From positions 1 through 55,428 of the forward strand of contig JANNJM010000019.1 in assembly GCA_031395645.1 (NCBI GenBank): a DNA stretch of 55,428 bases, written 5' to 3'. The position numbers were made by a program, and so were the translations under genes. Source of the DNA: SHZI01 sp031395645. Its GTDB lineage: Bacteria > Pseudomonadota > Gammaproteobacteria > Steroidobacterales > GCA-2729495. A model generated the notes under the pieces. The model saw nothing but the letters and a program-made list of their open reading frames with translations. It had not been told where the DNA came from and searched no databases. The stretch's first letter is position 1. Every line of letters starts with the position of its first letter. Of the stretch, positions 1-7,899 are shown piece after piece.

Positions 1-2
1 TT

Positions 3-770
3 CAGGATGAGCAGCGGCGATACCACGAAGTTCATTTAGAACTCGCCCACGCAAACCGCATCGCGACGCTAGGGCAGCTGTCCGCGTCGATTGCGCACGA
101 GATTAACCAGCCGCTGACAGGGATCATTACGAACTGCGGTACCTGCTTGCGAATGTTGACAAGCGATCCCCTGAACCTCGACGGCGTGCGGGAAGCAGTG
201 CGGCGCACCATGCGAGACGGTAATCGTGCCTCTGACGTCATTGCGCGATTGCGTGCTCTCTTTAACAAGCAAGAGCACGCATCTGAGTCGGTGGACCTCA
301 ATGAGGCGATCCGAGAGGTGATCGCGCTGTCGCTTGGTGAGCTCCAGAATAGCCGGGTCATCGTGCGAACTGAACTTGCCGACGATCTCCAGTTTGTCAC
401 GGCCGATCGTGTTCAGTTACAGCAGGTTGTCCTGAATCTGCTCCGGAATGCTTTGGACGCGATGAGCTCCATCGAAGACCGTCCGAGAGACCTGCTGATC
501 AGGTCCGAGCGGGAAGCAGGCGATTGGGTTCGCGTCAGTGTGAGGGATTCGGGAGTCGGTTTCGATCCCAAAACCAGCGACAGACTTTTCGAAGCTTTCT
601 ACAGTACCAAGAGTGACGGGATGGGAGTTGGACTTTCAGTCAGCCGCTCCATTATCGAGAACCATCACGGGCGCCTGGTGGCGGCCCTGAACGATGGTCC
701 GGGGGCTACGTTTTCATTTTCTGTTCCGTGTCGGCCCCTTACCAGAGACATGACGGACACTAGCTCCTGA
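3..770 (+). CDS. Sensor histidine kinase, C-terminal part (5' end outside window)
   Basis: The frame is open from base 3 with no start, so the gene begins to the left. What remains is a complete kinase core: an H-box (HEINQPL, phospho-acceptor His at about residue 32 of the visible part), an N-box (NLLRNALDAM), a G1 box (DSGVGF) and a G2 box (GMGVGLSVSRSII). The HEINQPL signature and box order match the NtrB/FixL/DctB-like group of PAS-linked kinases, which autophosphorylate and signal to a response regulator. The sensing part is missing, so the stimulus is unknown, and no response regulator gene follows. The 3' end overlaps the convergent hydrolase gene by 11 bases. Confidence 0.9.
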   Translation, partial: QDEQRRYHEVHLELAHANRIATLGQLSASIAHEINQPLTGIITNCGTCLRMLTSDPLNLDGVREAVRRTMRDGNRASDVIARLRALFNKQEHASESVDLNEAIREVIALSLGELQNSRVIVRTELADDLQFVTADRVQLQQVVLNLLRNALDAMSSIEDRPRDLLIRSEREAGDWVRVSVRDSGVGFDPKTSDRLFEAFYSTKSDGMGVGLSVSRSIIENHHGRLVAALNDGPGATFSFSVPCRPLTRDMTDTSS

Positions 771-1584
771 CGAAGCCCAGTAGTTCCGCATTGAGCTGGT
801 CTTTGCCGGTGTCCCCGAGGCTGTGGGACCCGCCCGGGTAAACCTTGAGCGTGGCGCCCTTGACCAGCTTCGCGGCGAGCAGGGCTGACGCGGCAATGGG
901 CACGATCTGGTCGTCGTCGCCGTGGATAATTAGTGTTGGCACGTCGAACCTCTTCAGGTCTTCTGTGAAGTCGGTTTCCGAGAACGCCTTGATGCAGTCG
1001 TAGGCATTCTTGTGGCCGGACATCATTCCCTGATGCCACCAGGAGTTGATCAGACCCTGGGATACCTTGGCGCCGGGTCGATTGAACCCGAAGAAGGGTC
1101 CGCTGGCGATATCCAGGAAGAACTGGGCACGATCCGCCAGGTAAGCCGCGCGGAAGCCATCGAAGACTTCCATTGGCAGCCCGCCAGGATTGGCGAGGGT
1201 TTTCAGCATGATCGGTGTCACGGCGCCCATCAGGACGGCCTTCGAGACGCGCCCGGTGCCGTGGCGGCCGATATAACGTGCCACCTCGCCCCCACCCGTC
1301 GAGTGGCCGATCAATACGGCATGGTTCACCTTGAGTTCGGTCAACAGCGCCTGCAGATCGTCGGCGTAGGTATCCATGTCATTGCCGTGCCAAGGCTGGC
1401 CCGAGCGGCCGTGACCCCGTCGGTCATGAGCGATGCAGCGAAAGCCGTTGGATGCCAGATGGAACATCTGGGCCTCCCAGGCATCGGCCGTGAGAGGCCA
1501 GCCATGGCTGAACACGACCGGTGGGCCCGTGCCCCAGTCTTTGTAGTAGATCTCGGTGCCGTCTCGGGTGAATACTGCGGGCAT
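760..1584 (-). CDS. Alpha/beta hydrolase, non-heme chloroperoxidase type
   Basis: This 274-residue protein has a standard alpha/beta hydrolase fold. The oxyanion segment is HGWP (28-30), the nucleophile is Ser95 in GHSTGG, an acidic residue lies in HGDDDQIVP (223-225), and the catalytic His is at about 254 in PGGSHSL. Length and the opening MPAVFTRDGTEIYYKDWG are typical of cofactor-free chloroperoxidases, which in practice are esterases or perhydrolases. No signal peptide is seen, so it is probably cytosolic. It is the last gene of a four-gene minus-strand run, 35 bases after the DsbA-like gene. The substrate is unknown. Confidence 0.9.
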   Translation of the reverse strand: MPAVFTRDGTEIYYKDWGTGPPVVFSHGWPLTADAWEAQMFHLASNGFRCIAHDRRGHGRSGQPWHGNDMDTYADDLQALLTELKVNHAVLIGHSTGGGEVARYIGRHGTGRVSKAVLMGAVTPIMLKTLANPGGLPMEVFDGFRAAYLADRAQFFLDIASGPFFGFNRPGAKVSQGLINSWWHQGMMSGHKNAYDCIKAFSETDFTEDLKRFDVPTLIIHGDDDQIVPIAASALLAAKLVKGATLKVYPGGSHSLGDTGKDQLNAELLGFVRS

Positions 1585-1619
1585 TGGGTACCTCGATTGA
1601 TGGAATGTGTTCGATCGCG

Positions 1620-2162
1620 CTAGCGGCGGGAGTGCAGCGCGGCCGCCACGGCGTCCTGTAGCGCGTTCAACCCAAATGAGGTTTCGTGCACGCGGCCGTC
1701 GATGAAGAAGGCCGGGCTCGTTCGGACGCCGCTCTTTACGCCACTGGCTATATGCTCCCTGATGCGCTGCCGATAGATCTCATCGGCCATTTCCGCCGTA
1801 AACCGCACCGTGTCGAGTCCGAGGCGCTCGGCATACTCATGCAGGTGACTACCGCTCAAGTGCAACTGGTTTTCGAAGAGGAGGTCATGCATTTCCCAGA
1901 ATCTGCCTTGGGCGCCAGCGCATTCCGCTGCCTCGGCTGCAAACAGGGCGTGAGGATGGATGTCCTCCAGTGGAAAGTGCCGGAACACGAACAACAGGCG
2001 ACCCGGATAGCGGGCAAGCAGCATTTTCACGGCTGGCGCCGCCTGCTTGCAATTCGGACATTCGTAGTCGCCGTACTCAATCACGGTGACGGGCGCGTGG
2101 AGAGGCCCCTGGGTGTGGTCCGTGGGTGAGACGGCGAGGGCGAGTTCGGAAGGGTGCTTCAT
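1620..2162 (-). CDS. DsbA-family thioredoxin-fold protein (cytosolic type)
   Basis: This 180-residue protein carries the redox motif Cys35-Pro-Asn-Cys38 (in YGDYECPNCK) and the cis-proline at about residue 150 (TSPAFFIDG), both expected for a DsbA/FrnE-type oxidoreductase. There is no signal peptide or lipobox, so it probably acts in the cytoplasm, unlike classic DsbA. It lies between the P460-like gene (37 bases upstream) and the hydrolase (35 bases downstream) on the same strand, consistent with one transcript. A role in thiol handling or as an electrophile or glutathione-linked enzyme is possible, but the sequence does not decide. Confidence 0.88.
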   Translation of the reverse strand: MKHPSELALAVSPTDHTQGPLHAPVTVIEYGDYECPNCKQAAPAVKMLLARYPGRLLFVFRHFPLEDIHPHALFAAEAAECAGAQGRFWEMHDLLFENQLHLSGSHLHEYAERLGLDTVRFTAEMADEIYRQRIREHIASGVKSGVRTSPAFFIDGRVHETSFGLNALQDAVAAALHSRR

Positions 2163-2199
2163 GGAGATCGCGCTTCCTCAAGATCATATAGGCGCTGAC

Positions 2200-2754
2200 T
2201 TACCGCTTTGCGTACTCCGTGAACACGTAGTCCCTTCCCTTGGCAACCGTATGGCACGCGAACCCGCACTTGGCGTCGTTACCCTGCGGGGGTTGGTCAG
2301 ACAGTGTGCCCGGCGCGAAAGTGTCGGAGGCGGCGTCATACTTGAAGAACGCATAGCCCCAGCCGCCGCTGTCGGCGAACCTCTTGCCGTCCTTCACCAT
2401 GAAGTCGACGTCATGCAGGGTTCCGGGCACCTGTGGCGCTCCGGGGGCTGTCAGGTTCTTCGTCGCGACCCAATGGATCTTGGCCATTCTGGCCCCGTCG
2501 GGGAAGGGCTTGCCATTATTTGGAACGCCGGACTCAAAGGCCTCGATCATGGAGGGATTTCCGAGTATTACGCTAACCAGTGGTCCGCTCTGGCTGATGG
2601 AGATGGTCTGCCAGCCTTCGTACCCTTTGAACTCGGAGAACGCGAGCCCATTCGGAACCTGGACCTTGTACTTGTCCTGGGCGTAAAGGGCGTCTCCAGA
2701 GCCCAGGATGCCAAGCATCAATGCGGCCACTACAGCGATGCGGCGACTACTCAT
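2200..2754 (-). CDS. Cytochrome P460-like exported heme protein
   Basis: I chose the ATG at 2754 because it follows a GGAAGG ribosome site and starts a clean signal peptide (MSSRRIAVVAALMLGILGSGDALYA), giving 184 residues. The C-terminal sequence around KCGFACHTV...DYVFTEY resembles the heme-attachment region of the cytochrome P460 family, periplasmic c-type hemes that oxidise hydroxylamine or related compounds. The cysteines are spaced C163-x3-C167-H168, one residue wider than the usual CxxCH. The gene starts 19 bases after the metallo-beta-lactamase-fold gene and precedes the DsbA-like gene, so the three are probably co-transcribed. Heme loading and substrate are not shown. Confidence 0.8.
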   Translation of the reverse strand: MSSRRIAVVAALMLGILGSGDALYAQDKYKVQVPNGLAFSEFKGYEGWQTISISQSGPLVSVILGNPSMIEAFESGVPNNGKPFPDGARMAKIHWVATKNLTAPGAPQVPGTLHDVDFMVKDGKRFADSGGWGYAFFKYDAASDTFAPGTLSDQPPQGNDAKCGFACHTVAKGRDYVFTEYAKR

Positions 2755-2773
2755 TTCGGTACCTTCCATCGGC

Positions 2774-3844
2774 TTACTCAATTCGCAGGCTTTGCTCCAT
2801 TGCAAAGCACTGATCCCAGATATACACGTCAAATGCAGCGAGCCTGGTTGACCACTTGGGCATGAGCGAATTCACACACTGGGCAGCCACACGGTCGATG
2901 TAGTCGTCGAAAACCGCCCAGGGGTTGGCGCTGTTCAGCGGGTTCATTCCGTCACCCGGTTTGGTGGTGGCTAATGCCGCGGAAGCCGCCTCCCTCAAGT
3001 CCCTATTGAAGGCCGCCTGAACCGCCACGTCCGCTCGGGATCCCGTTCGCGAAACATGGCCGCCCACAAACGTGTCCCAATCCATCGTCAGGATCTCGTC
3101 GACCTGGGCCAGATGGCCCGGCACGTCCTGGGCAACGGCAAAACGTCGCCACGGCATCCAGCCTGGGAATACCACGTCGACAACCATCAGCACACGTTGC
3201 GCGGGCGCCCGGATGAAGATATTCCCCGGCACATGTCCATTGCCGTGGTAGGTGAGCTCAAGGGTCTGACCGCCGACGCGCAGCGTGTATTGGTCGGAGA
3301 ACGTCACTGTCGGCAGCGGCCGCTTCGGGTCGGCGGCTCGCTTCAGCAGCCTCAGGGTCTCCTCCTGCGCAATGATGACCGGGCTGCCGCCGAGATCCAT
3401 TACTCCTGCGATGTGATCGCTGTGGGAATGGCTGTAGATGATGTGCGTGATCGGCTTGTCGCTGACTTCGGAGATCGCCTGTGGGATGCGTGCCGAGTAC
3501 CCGGGTGGCGCGTCAATCACCACGACGCCGGCGTCATGCACTAGGAACATCGACTGGTAGATGTTGTCGGTAACCATGTAGAGGCCCTTGCCGAGATCCT
3601 GCAAGCGATACCCTTTGGCCGGATCAATGGCCGGACCCTGCGCATTGGCCGGTACGTCCAGATACTTGGCAACCCGCTCTCCGATGGGGGCTATCGAAGG
3701 CATGTTCGGGTAAGGGCGACCCGCCGTTCCCGGCGCACCAGGCGTCTCGCTCGACGCCGCCTGGGCGAGGCCAGCAACAGCAAGGGCAGAAAGCGCCAGT
3801 GCGCCGGATATGGGGTTCGTGGCCTTGTGTGATCGCGAGTTCAC
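2774..3844 (-). CDS. Metallo-beta-lactamase-fold hydrolase, exported
   Basis: The frame stays open to 4357, but the part before 3844 has no protein character and overlaps the divergent gene. A GTG at 3844 begins a plausible signal peptide (hydrophobic stretch ALALSALAVAGLAQA, about 15-29); no clear ribosome site supports it, so the start is uncertain. With this start the protein has 356 residues and all metal ligands of the fold: His139, His141, Asp143, His144 (HSHSDH), His204 (GHVPGN), Asp223 and His263. The family covers lactonases, sulfatases, glyoxalases and lactamases; the substrate cannot be assigned. It is the first gene of the minus-strand run, 144 bases from the divergent epoxide-hydrolase-like gene. 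Confidence 0.85.
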   Translation of the reverse strand: MNSRSHKATNPISGALALSALAVAGLAQAASSETPGAPGTAGRPYPNMPSIAPIGERVAKYLDVPANAQGPAIDPAKGYRLQDLGKGLYMVTDNIYQSMFLVHDAGVVVIDAPPGYSARIPQAISEVSDKPITHIIYSHSHSDHIAGVMDLGGSPVIIAQEETLRLLKRAADPKRPLPTVTFSDQYTLRVGGQTLELTYHGNGHVPGNIFIRAPAQRVLMVVDVVFPGWMPWRRFAVAQDVPGHLAQVDEILTMDWDTFVGGHVSRTGSRADVAVQAAFNRDLREAASAALATTKPGDGMNPLNSANPWAVFDDYIDRVAAQCVNSLMPKWSTRLAAFDVYIWDQCFAMEQSLRIE

Positions 3845-3887
3845 GGGTGCAATCAGACCAGAGGGAAGCAGGCAGGACGATTGGACC

Positions 3888-3917
3888 TTGGTATTGACCG
3901 ATACGAGCCAATACCAA
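3888..3917. promoter_or_regulatory. Candidate operator in divergent promoter region
   Basis: A perfect 9-base inverted repeat, TTGGTATTG (3888-3896) and CAATACCAA (3909-3917), separated by 12 bases, sits in the 144-base gap between the divergent genes starting at 3844 and 3989. Size and placement fit a dimeric repressor or activator site controlling both directions. No regulator gene is adjacent, so the binding protein is unknown. Confidence 0.45.
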
Positions 3918-3988
3918 CGTGTAATCGATCTGCGTCCACGCGTAGTGGTATCAATCGAACACCATCGACGCCTGTTGTGGAGATCGCA

Positions 3989-4960
3989 ATGAACCTGCCA
4001 CTTAATGAAGTAGCTGCGAATGGTCCCGGCTCGGTCTCCGGCGCTCCGAACCTGCCTGCTGGATTTGCAGACACGTTCACCAGCCGGTACGTCAACATTG
4101 GGTCGCTCCGCTTGCACGCGGTGATCGGTGGCAAAGGACCACCGCTTCTGTTGGTGCACGGGTGGCCCGAGAACTGGTACGCGTGGCGCCTCTTGATGCC
4201 GACGCTGGCCAGGGATTTCGAGGTGATCGCGGTCGACCAGCGGGGCATCGGCTTGTCTGGCAAGCCGCCGGGCGGGTACGACACGGCCACACTCGCCGGT
4301 GACCTGGTCGCGCTGATGGCAGCCCTCGGTCACGGGCGGTTTGCCGTGGTCGGACATGACACCGGATTTGCGATCAGCTATGCGCTGGCGGCCGACTACC
4401 CGGACCTTGTCGACCGCGTCGCTCTCGCCGAGATCCCGGGGCCACCACTCGCATCTGCCTCACCGCCCGTGTTCGTCCCAGCGCCGCTCAACAACCGGCT
4501 GTGGCACCTCTCGTTCAATCGGGTAGAAAACGTGCCGGAACAGCTCGTTGCGGGACGGGAGGCGATCTTCTTCGGTTACGAGTTCGCCATCCAGGGCGGA
4601 AAGCTCGCCGACGATGTAATCAACTACTACGTTCGTCTGGTGTCGAATCCCGATGCACTCCGGGGAACCCTTGGGTTCTACCGGGCGTTCGATGCAACGC
4701 TCGCACAGAACGAGAAGCGCAAGAGTACGCGTCTGTCCATGCCGGTCCTGGCAATTGGGGGCGAGGCGAGCTACGCCGGAGTGGTCGGCGAGGCAATGAA
4801 GCCCCTCGCGCAGGACGTGCACAGCGTGGTTATCTCGGGTGCGGGCCACTGGGTTGCTGAGGAAGCTCCGGACCAGATGCTGGCGGCGCTCACGGCATTT
4901 CTGGCGCCGTACCGTGACGCGATGCGGACTTCCAGAAAGGGTGCTGCCGTTGGAGTCTAG
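3989..4960 (+). CDS. Epoxide hydrolase / haloalkane dehalogenase-like alpha/beta hydrolase
   Basis: The ATG at 3989 follows a GGAG seven bases upstream; the longer frame back to 3881 is non-coding in character. The 323-residue product has HGWPENWYAW (HGxP, residues 57-60), the nucleophile Asp124 in GHDTG, and His287 in GAGHWVAEEAP. An aspartate nucleophile marks the epoxide hydrolase/dehalogenase branch, which opens epoxides or C-halogen bonds through an alkyl-enzyme ester. No convincing signal peptide is present. It opens a plus-strand series (ferritin-like fusion, isochorismatase-fold, amidohydrolase) and may share control with the opposite operon through the inverted repeat at 3888-3917. 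Confidence 0.88.
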   Translation: MNLPLNEVAANGPGSVSGAPNLPAGFADTFTSRYVNIGSLRLHAVIGGKGPPLLLVHGWPENWYAWRLLMPTLARDFEVIAVDQRGIGLSGKPPGGYDTATLAGDLVALMAALGHGRFAVVGHDTGFAISYALAADYPDLVDRVALAEIPGPPLASASPPVFVPAPLNNRLWHLSFNRVENVPEQLVAGREAIFFGYEFAIQGGKLADDVINYYVRLVSNPDALRGTLGFYRAFDATLAQNEKRKSTRLSMPVLAIGGEASYAGVVGEAMKPLAQDVHSVVISGAGHWVAEEAPDQMLAALTAFLAPYRDAMRTSRKGAAVGV

Positions 4961-5031
4961 AGACGTCGTGGTCGACGTTCCGGCGTATGACGGTGTCCAC
5001 TACCGGACCACCCAGTCCTAGGGTACCTGCC

Positions 5032-7011
5032 ATGGATGCCATTGCCGACGTGCCCACCCGGGAGCATCTGCTTCATCAACTCTACGAGGCCGCCGAGCTT
5101 GAGCACAATCTGATGTGCACATACCTCTACGCGGCCTTCAGTCTGCGCAGCGGGACTGACGAAGGACTCGCCCCTGGGGAATGCCAGTCGGTAGCCAACT
5201 GGCGCCGGGAACTGCTCGGAGTGGCGATTGAGGAAATGGGTCACCTCGTGGCCGTTTGGAACATTACGGCAGCCCTCGGCGGGTCGCCCCGTTTCGGGCG
5301 CGGCAATTTTCCGCTGGACCCGGGCAGCCTGCCGGCCAGCGTCGTGGTCCGGCTCGCCCCGTTCAGCGAGTCGGTGCTCCAGCATTTCATCTATCTGGAG
5401 CGGCCCGACAGATCCCTGGAACCCGAGGGCGAGGGCTTCCAGCCGGAGTTCCTCTTCCGACGGGGGCTGCGCAAGGCACGTCTCACGCCCATGGGTCTGG
5501 ACTACGAGACGGTCGGCACCTTCTACGCCACCCTAGGTGACAACCTGCGGGCATTCGTTGCACACCACGGCGAGAAGGTCGCATTCTGCGGCGACCCCGC
5601 CCTGCAATTGTCGCCGGCCGAAGTGGAACTCCCCGGCGCCGAGACGGTCATCTGCCTCAAGACGGCGCTCGCCGCCTTCGCCGCCATCGTGCGACAGGGG
5701 GAGGGCGCACCATCCGACGCGGCCGGGTCACACTTCCAGCGGTTTCTGGCGATTCGCGGTCATCTTCAGGAACTGCAGCGGCGCAATCCGTCCTTCGAGC
5801 CCGCGTTCCCGGCCGCCACCAATCCCGTGCAGCGCGCGCCGATAAGGTCGGCGGGCCGCGTCTGGATCGAGGACGAGGTGGCGGCAGCGACCGTCGACGT
5901 GGCGAACACGGCCTACGGGCTCATGATCCGCCTGATCGGCTATGCCTACGCGGTCCCCAGGCCCCATCCGGAGAAGGGCTTGGCAGTCGATCTCGGCATC
6001 GGCCTGATGCGCGCCGTCACCCATCTGGGCGAGCGGGTGGCACGGCTCCCCGCCGGACCCTCCAACCCGGGCTGCAATGCCGGGATGTCCTTCGTGGCGC
6101 TGCGCGATGCCGCCCCGCTGGTGCCGGGGCCGGCGGCGCGTCGCCTCTTCATCGAGCGGCTGCGCGAGCTGGCGGACGCGGCGGCGAGCCTGGACCCGTC
6201 CGGCGATGAGCGGGTCGCGACAGCAGCGCGCCTTCTGGGCGACCTGGCAGCCCGTGCCGCCAGCGGCTTCCAGGCGGTGGCGGATCTGCCGGCCGCGGTC
6301 GTGCACAGTGCGCCGGCTCCGGCAACGCTGACCGGCACTCCACACGCAACCGTCGTGGCCACACCCGTCGCCGTCGGGGGCGTGGAGGAAATCGAAGGCG
6401 AGAACCTGACGCTGCTCTACGACGGCAAGAAGTGCATCCACTCCCGCTACTGCGTGACCTGGGGGCCCAACGTGTTCCTCGCCAACGTCCAGGGGCCGTG
6501 GATTCATCCCGACCGGATGGATGCCGAGCTGCTGGCGGAGATTGCCCACGTGTGCCCGTCCGGCGCCATCCGTTACCGGCGGAAGGATGGCCGGCCGGAG
6601 GAGGGGGCGCCGCTGGTCAACCTGATCGCGGTGCGCGAGTCCGGGCCCTATGCCGTCCGTGCTGACCTCAGGCTCGACGGAGTCACCGGGCAGTTTCGCG
6701 CGACGCTGTGCCGTTGTGGCGCCTCCCGAAACAAGCCCTTCTGCGACGGTTCGCATCGTGCGGCGGAGTTCGCGGCGACCGGTGAACCGCCGACGGGCTC
6801 GGCCGACATGCTCCCGGTGCGGAACGGCCCGCTGGCCATCCAGCCCGAGATCGATGGACCGCTGCAGGTCCGCGGCAACCTGGAGATCGTCAGCGGCACG
6901 GGCCGGGTGGTGGCGCGCTCGGTTCAGGCCCGGCTCTGCCGCTGCGGCGGCAGCAGCACCAAGCCCTTCTGCGACGGAACCCACAGCCGGATTGGTTTCC
7001 GGTCCGTTTGA
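5032..7011 (+). CDS. Ferritin-like / 4Fe-4S / double CDGSH fusion protein
   Basis: This 659-residue multidomain protein was given the ATG at 5032; an in-frame ATG at 4987 adds 15 poorly conserved residues. The N-terminal third looks like the ferritin-like diiron domain found in VioB/RebD-type proteins, with carboxylate/His pairs E22-L-E24-H25 and E67-E68-M-G-H71. From about residue 461 there is a divergent mono-cluster ferredoxin domain (DGKKCIHSRYC...HVCPSGAI). Two CDGSH iron-sulfur motifs follow at about 560-575 (CRCGASRNKPFCDGSH) and 636-651 (CRCGGSSTKPFCDGTH). A redox or electron-transfer role is clear; the reaction is not. No export signal. Confidence 0.85.
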   Translation: MDAIADVPTREHLLHQLYEAAELEHNLMCTYLYAAFSLRSGTDEGLAPGECQSVANWRRELLGVAIEEMGHLVAVWNITAALGGSPRFGRGNFPLDPGSLPASVVVRLAPFSESVLQHFIYLERPDRSLEPEGEGFQPEFLFRRGLRKARLTPMGLDYETVGTFYATLGDNLRAFVAHHGEKVAFCGDPALQLSPAEVELPGAETVICLKTALAAFAAIVRQGEGAPSDAAGSHFQRFLAIRGHLQELQRRNPSFEPAFPAATNPVQRAPIRSAGRVWIEDEVAAATVDVANTAYGLMIRLIGYAYAVPRPHPEKGLAVDLGIGLMRAVTHLGERVARLPAGPSNPGCNAGMSFVALRDAAPLVPGPAARRLFIERLRELADAAASLDPSGDERVATAARLLGDLAARAASGFQAVADLPAAVVHSAPAPATLTGTPHATVVATPVAVGGVEEIEGENLTLLYDGKKCIHSRYCVTWGPNVFLANVQGPWIHPDRMDAELLAEIAHVCPSGAIRYRRKDGRPEEGAPLVNLIAVRESGPYAVRADLRLDGVTGQFRATLCRCGASRNKPFCDGSHRAAEFAATGEPPTGSADMLPVRNGPLAIQPEIDGPLQVRGNLEIVSGTGRVVARSVQARLCRCGGSSTKPFCDGTHSRIGFRSV

Positions 7012-7143
7012 TGAAGCGCGGGACCCTCAAGTGTTCCACACGGCCTTGGCTACGGCATGTTCACCTTCAAATCATGGCGTGGTAAACGCAGACCTGCTGG
7101 TGTTCATACAGTCACAAACAATTTCTCGAACCGGGAGTTTTAC

Positions 7144-7887
7144 ATGCACCGCCTGATCGGACCCATGCTTACCGCCTGCCTCCTCCTCACAGGGCCCTCG
7201 AGCGTGTTCGCCCAGTCGCCGAGGCCGTCCAGCGTTCTCCCGAGCGGTGGGGGCCAGGCATTGCTTGATCCCGCAGACACCGTCCTCCTGCTGCTCGATC
7301 ACCAGACCGGGCTGCTGCAGACGGTGAAGGATGTCGCCATCACCGACCTCCGGTCCAACACGCTCCTCCTCGCAAAGCTCGCGACGATGCACGGCATACC
7401 CGTGATCACGTCCGCGTCCGAGCCCAATGGCCCGAACGGGCCGCTGATCCCGGAAATCCAGCAGGGCGCCCCGAAGGCCATCTACGTGGGTCGCAAGGGC
7501 GAGGTCAACGCCTGGGACAACCCCGAGTTCGTGGAAGCGGTGCGCAGGACGGGGCGCAAGACGTTGCTGGTTGCTGGTGTCTGGACGAGCGTCTGCGTGA
7601 TGTTCCCGGCGCTGGACGCCAGGGCGGCCGGCTTCAAGGTCTATGCGGTCATGGATGCCTCGGGCGATCCCAGCGAGATGGCGTCGCGCACCTCGCTCGC
7701 GCGGTTCGTCCAGGGCGGCGTCATTCCCACGACCGCCAACGCGGTGCTGAGCGAGGTTCACCGCACCTGGAACCGGCCGGACGCGGTGGAGATCGCGAAG
7801 CTCTACGGGCTCGCGGCCCCGAACTACGCGGCCGTGGCGGAGAGTTACCAGAAGGCCCTGGAAGTCGGGACCCGGCAGAAACCCTAG
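7144..7887 (+). CDS. Exported isochorismatase-fold (cysteine) hydrolase
   Basis: The ATG at 7144 follows GGGAG and starts a signal peptide (MHRLIGPMLTACLLLTGPSSVFAQ). The 247-residue product has the family triad Asp52 (LLDHQTG), Lys118 (GRKGEVNAW) and Cys151 (GVWTSVCVMF), closest in pattern to YcaC-like members. The family hydrolyses amides or enol ethers through the cysteine; the substrate is unknown. A signal peptide is unusual in this mostly cytosolic family. The next gene, an exported amidohydrolase, starts 12 bases downstream, so the two probably act together outside the cytoplasm. Confidence 0.88.
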   Translation: MHRLIGPMLTACLLLTGPSSVFAQSPRPSSVLPSGGGQALLDPADTVLLLLDHQTGLLQTVKDVAITDLRSNTLLLAKLATMHGIPVITSASEPNGPNGPLIPEIQQGAPKAIYVGRKGEVNAWDNPEFVEAVRRTGRKTLLVAGVWTSVCVMFPALDARAAGFKVYAVMDASGDPSEMASRTSLARFVQGGVIPTTANAVLSEVHRTWNRPDAVEIAKLYGLAAPNYAAVAESYQKALEVGTRQKP

Positions 7888-7899
7888 CAGGGGCCATCC

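Noticed and set aside
3845..4357. N-terminal extension of the metallo-beta-lactamase-fold frame
   Set aside because: It overlaps the divergent epoxide-hydrolase-like gene and shows no domain; the signal peptide starts at 3844.
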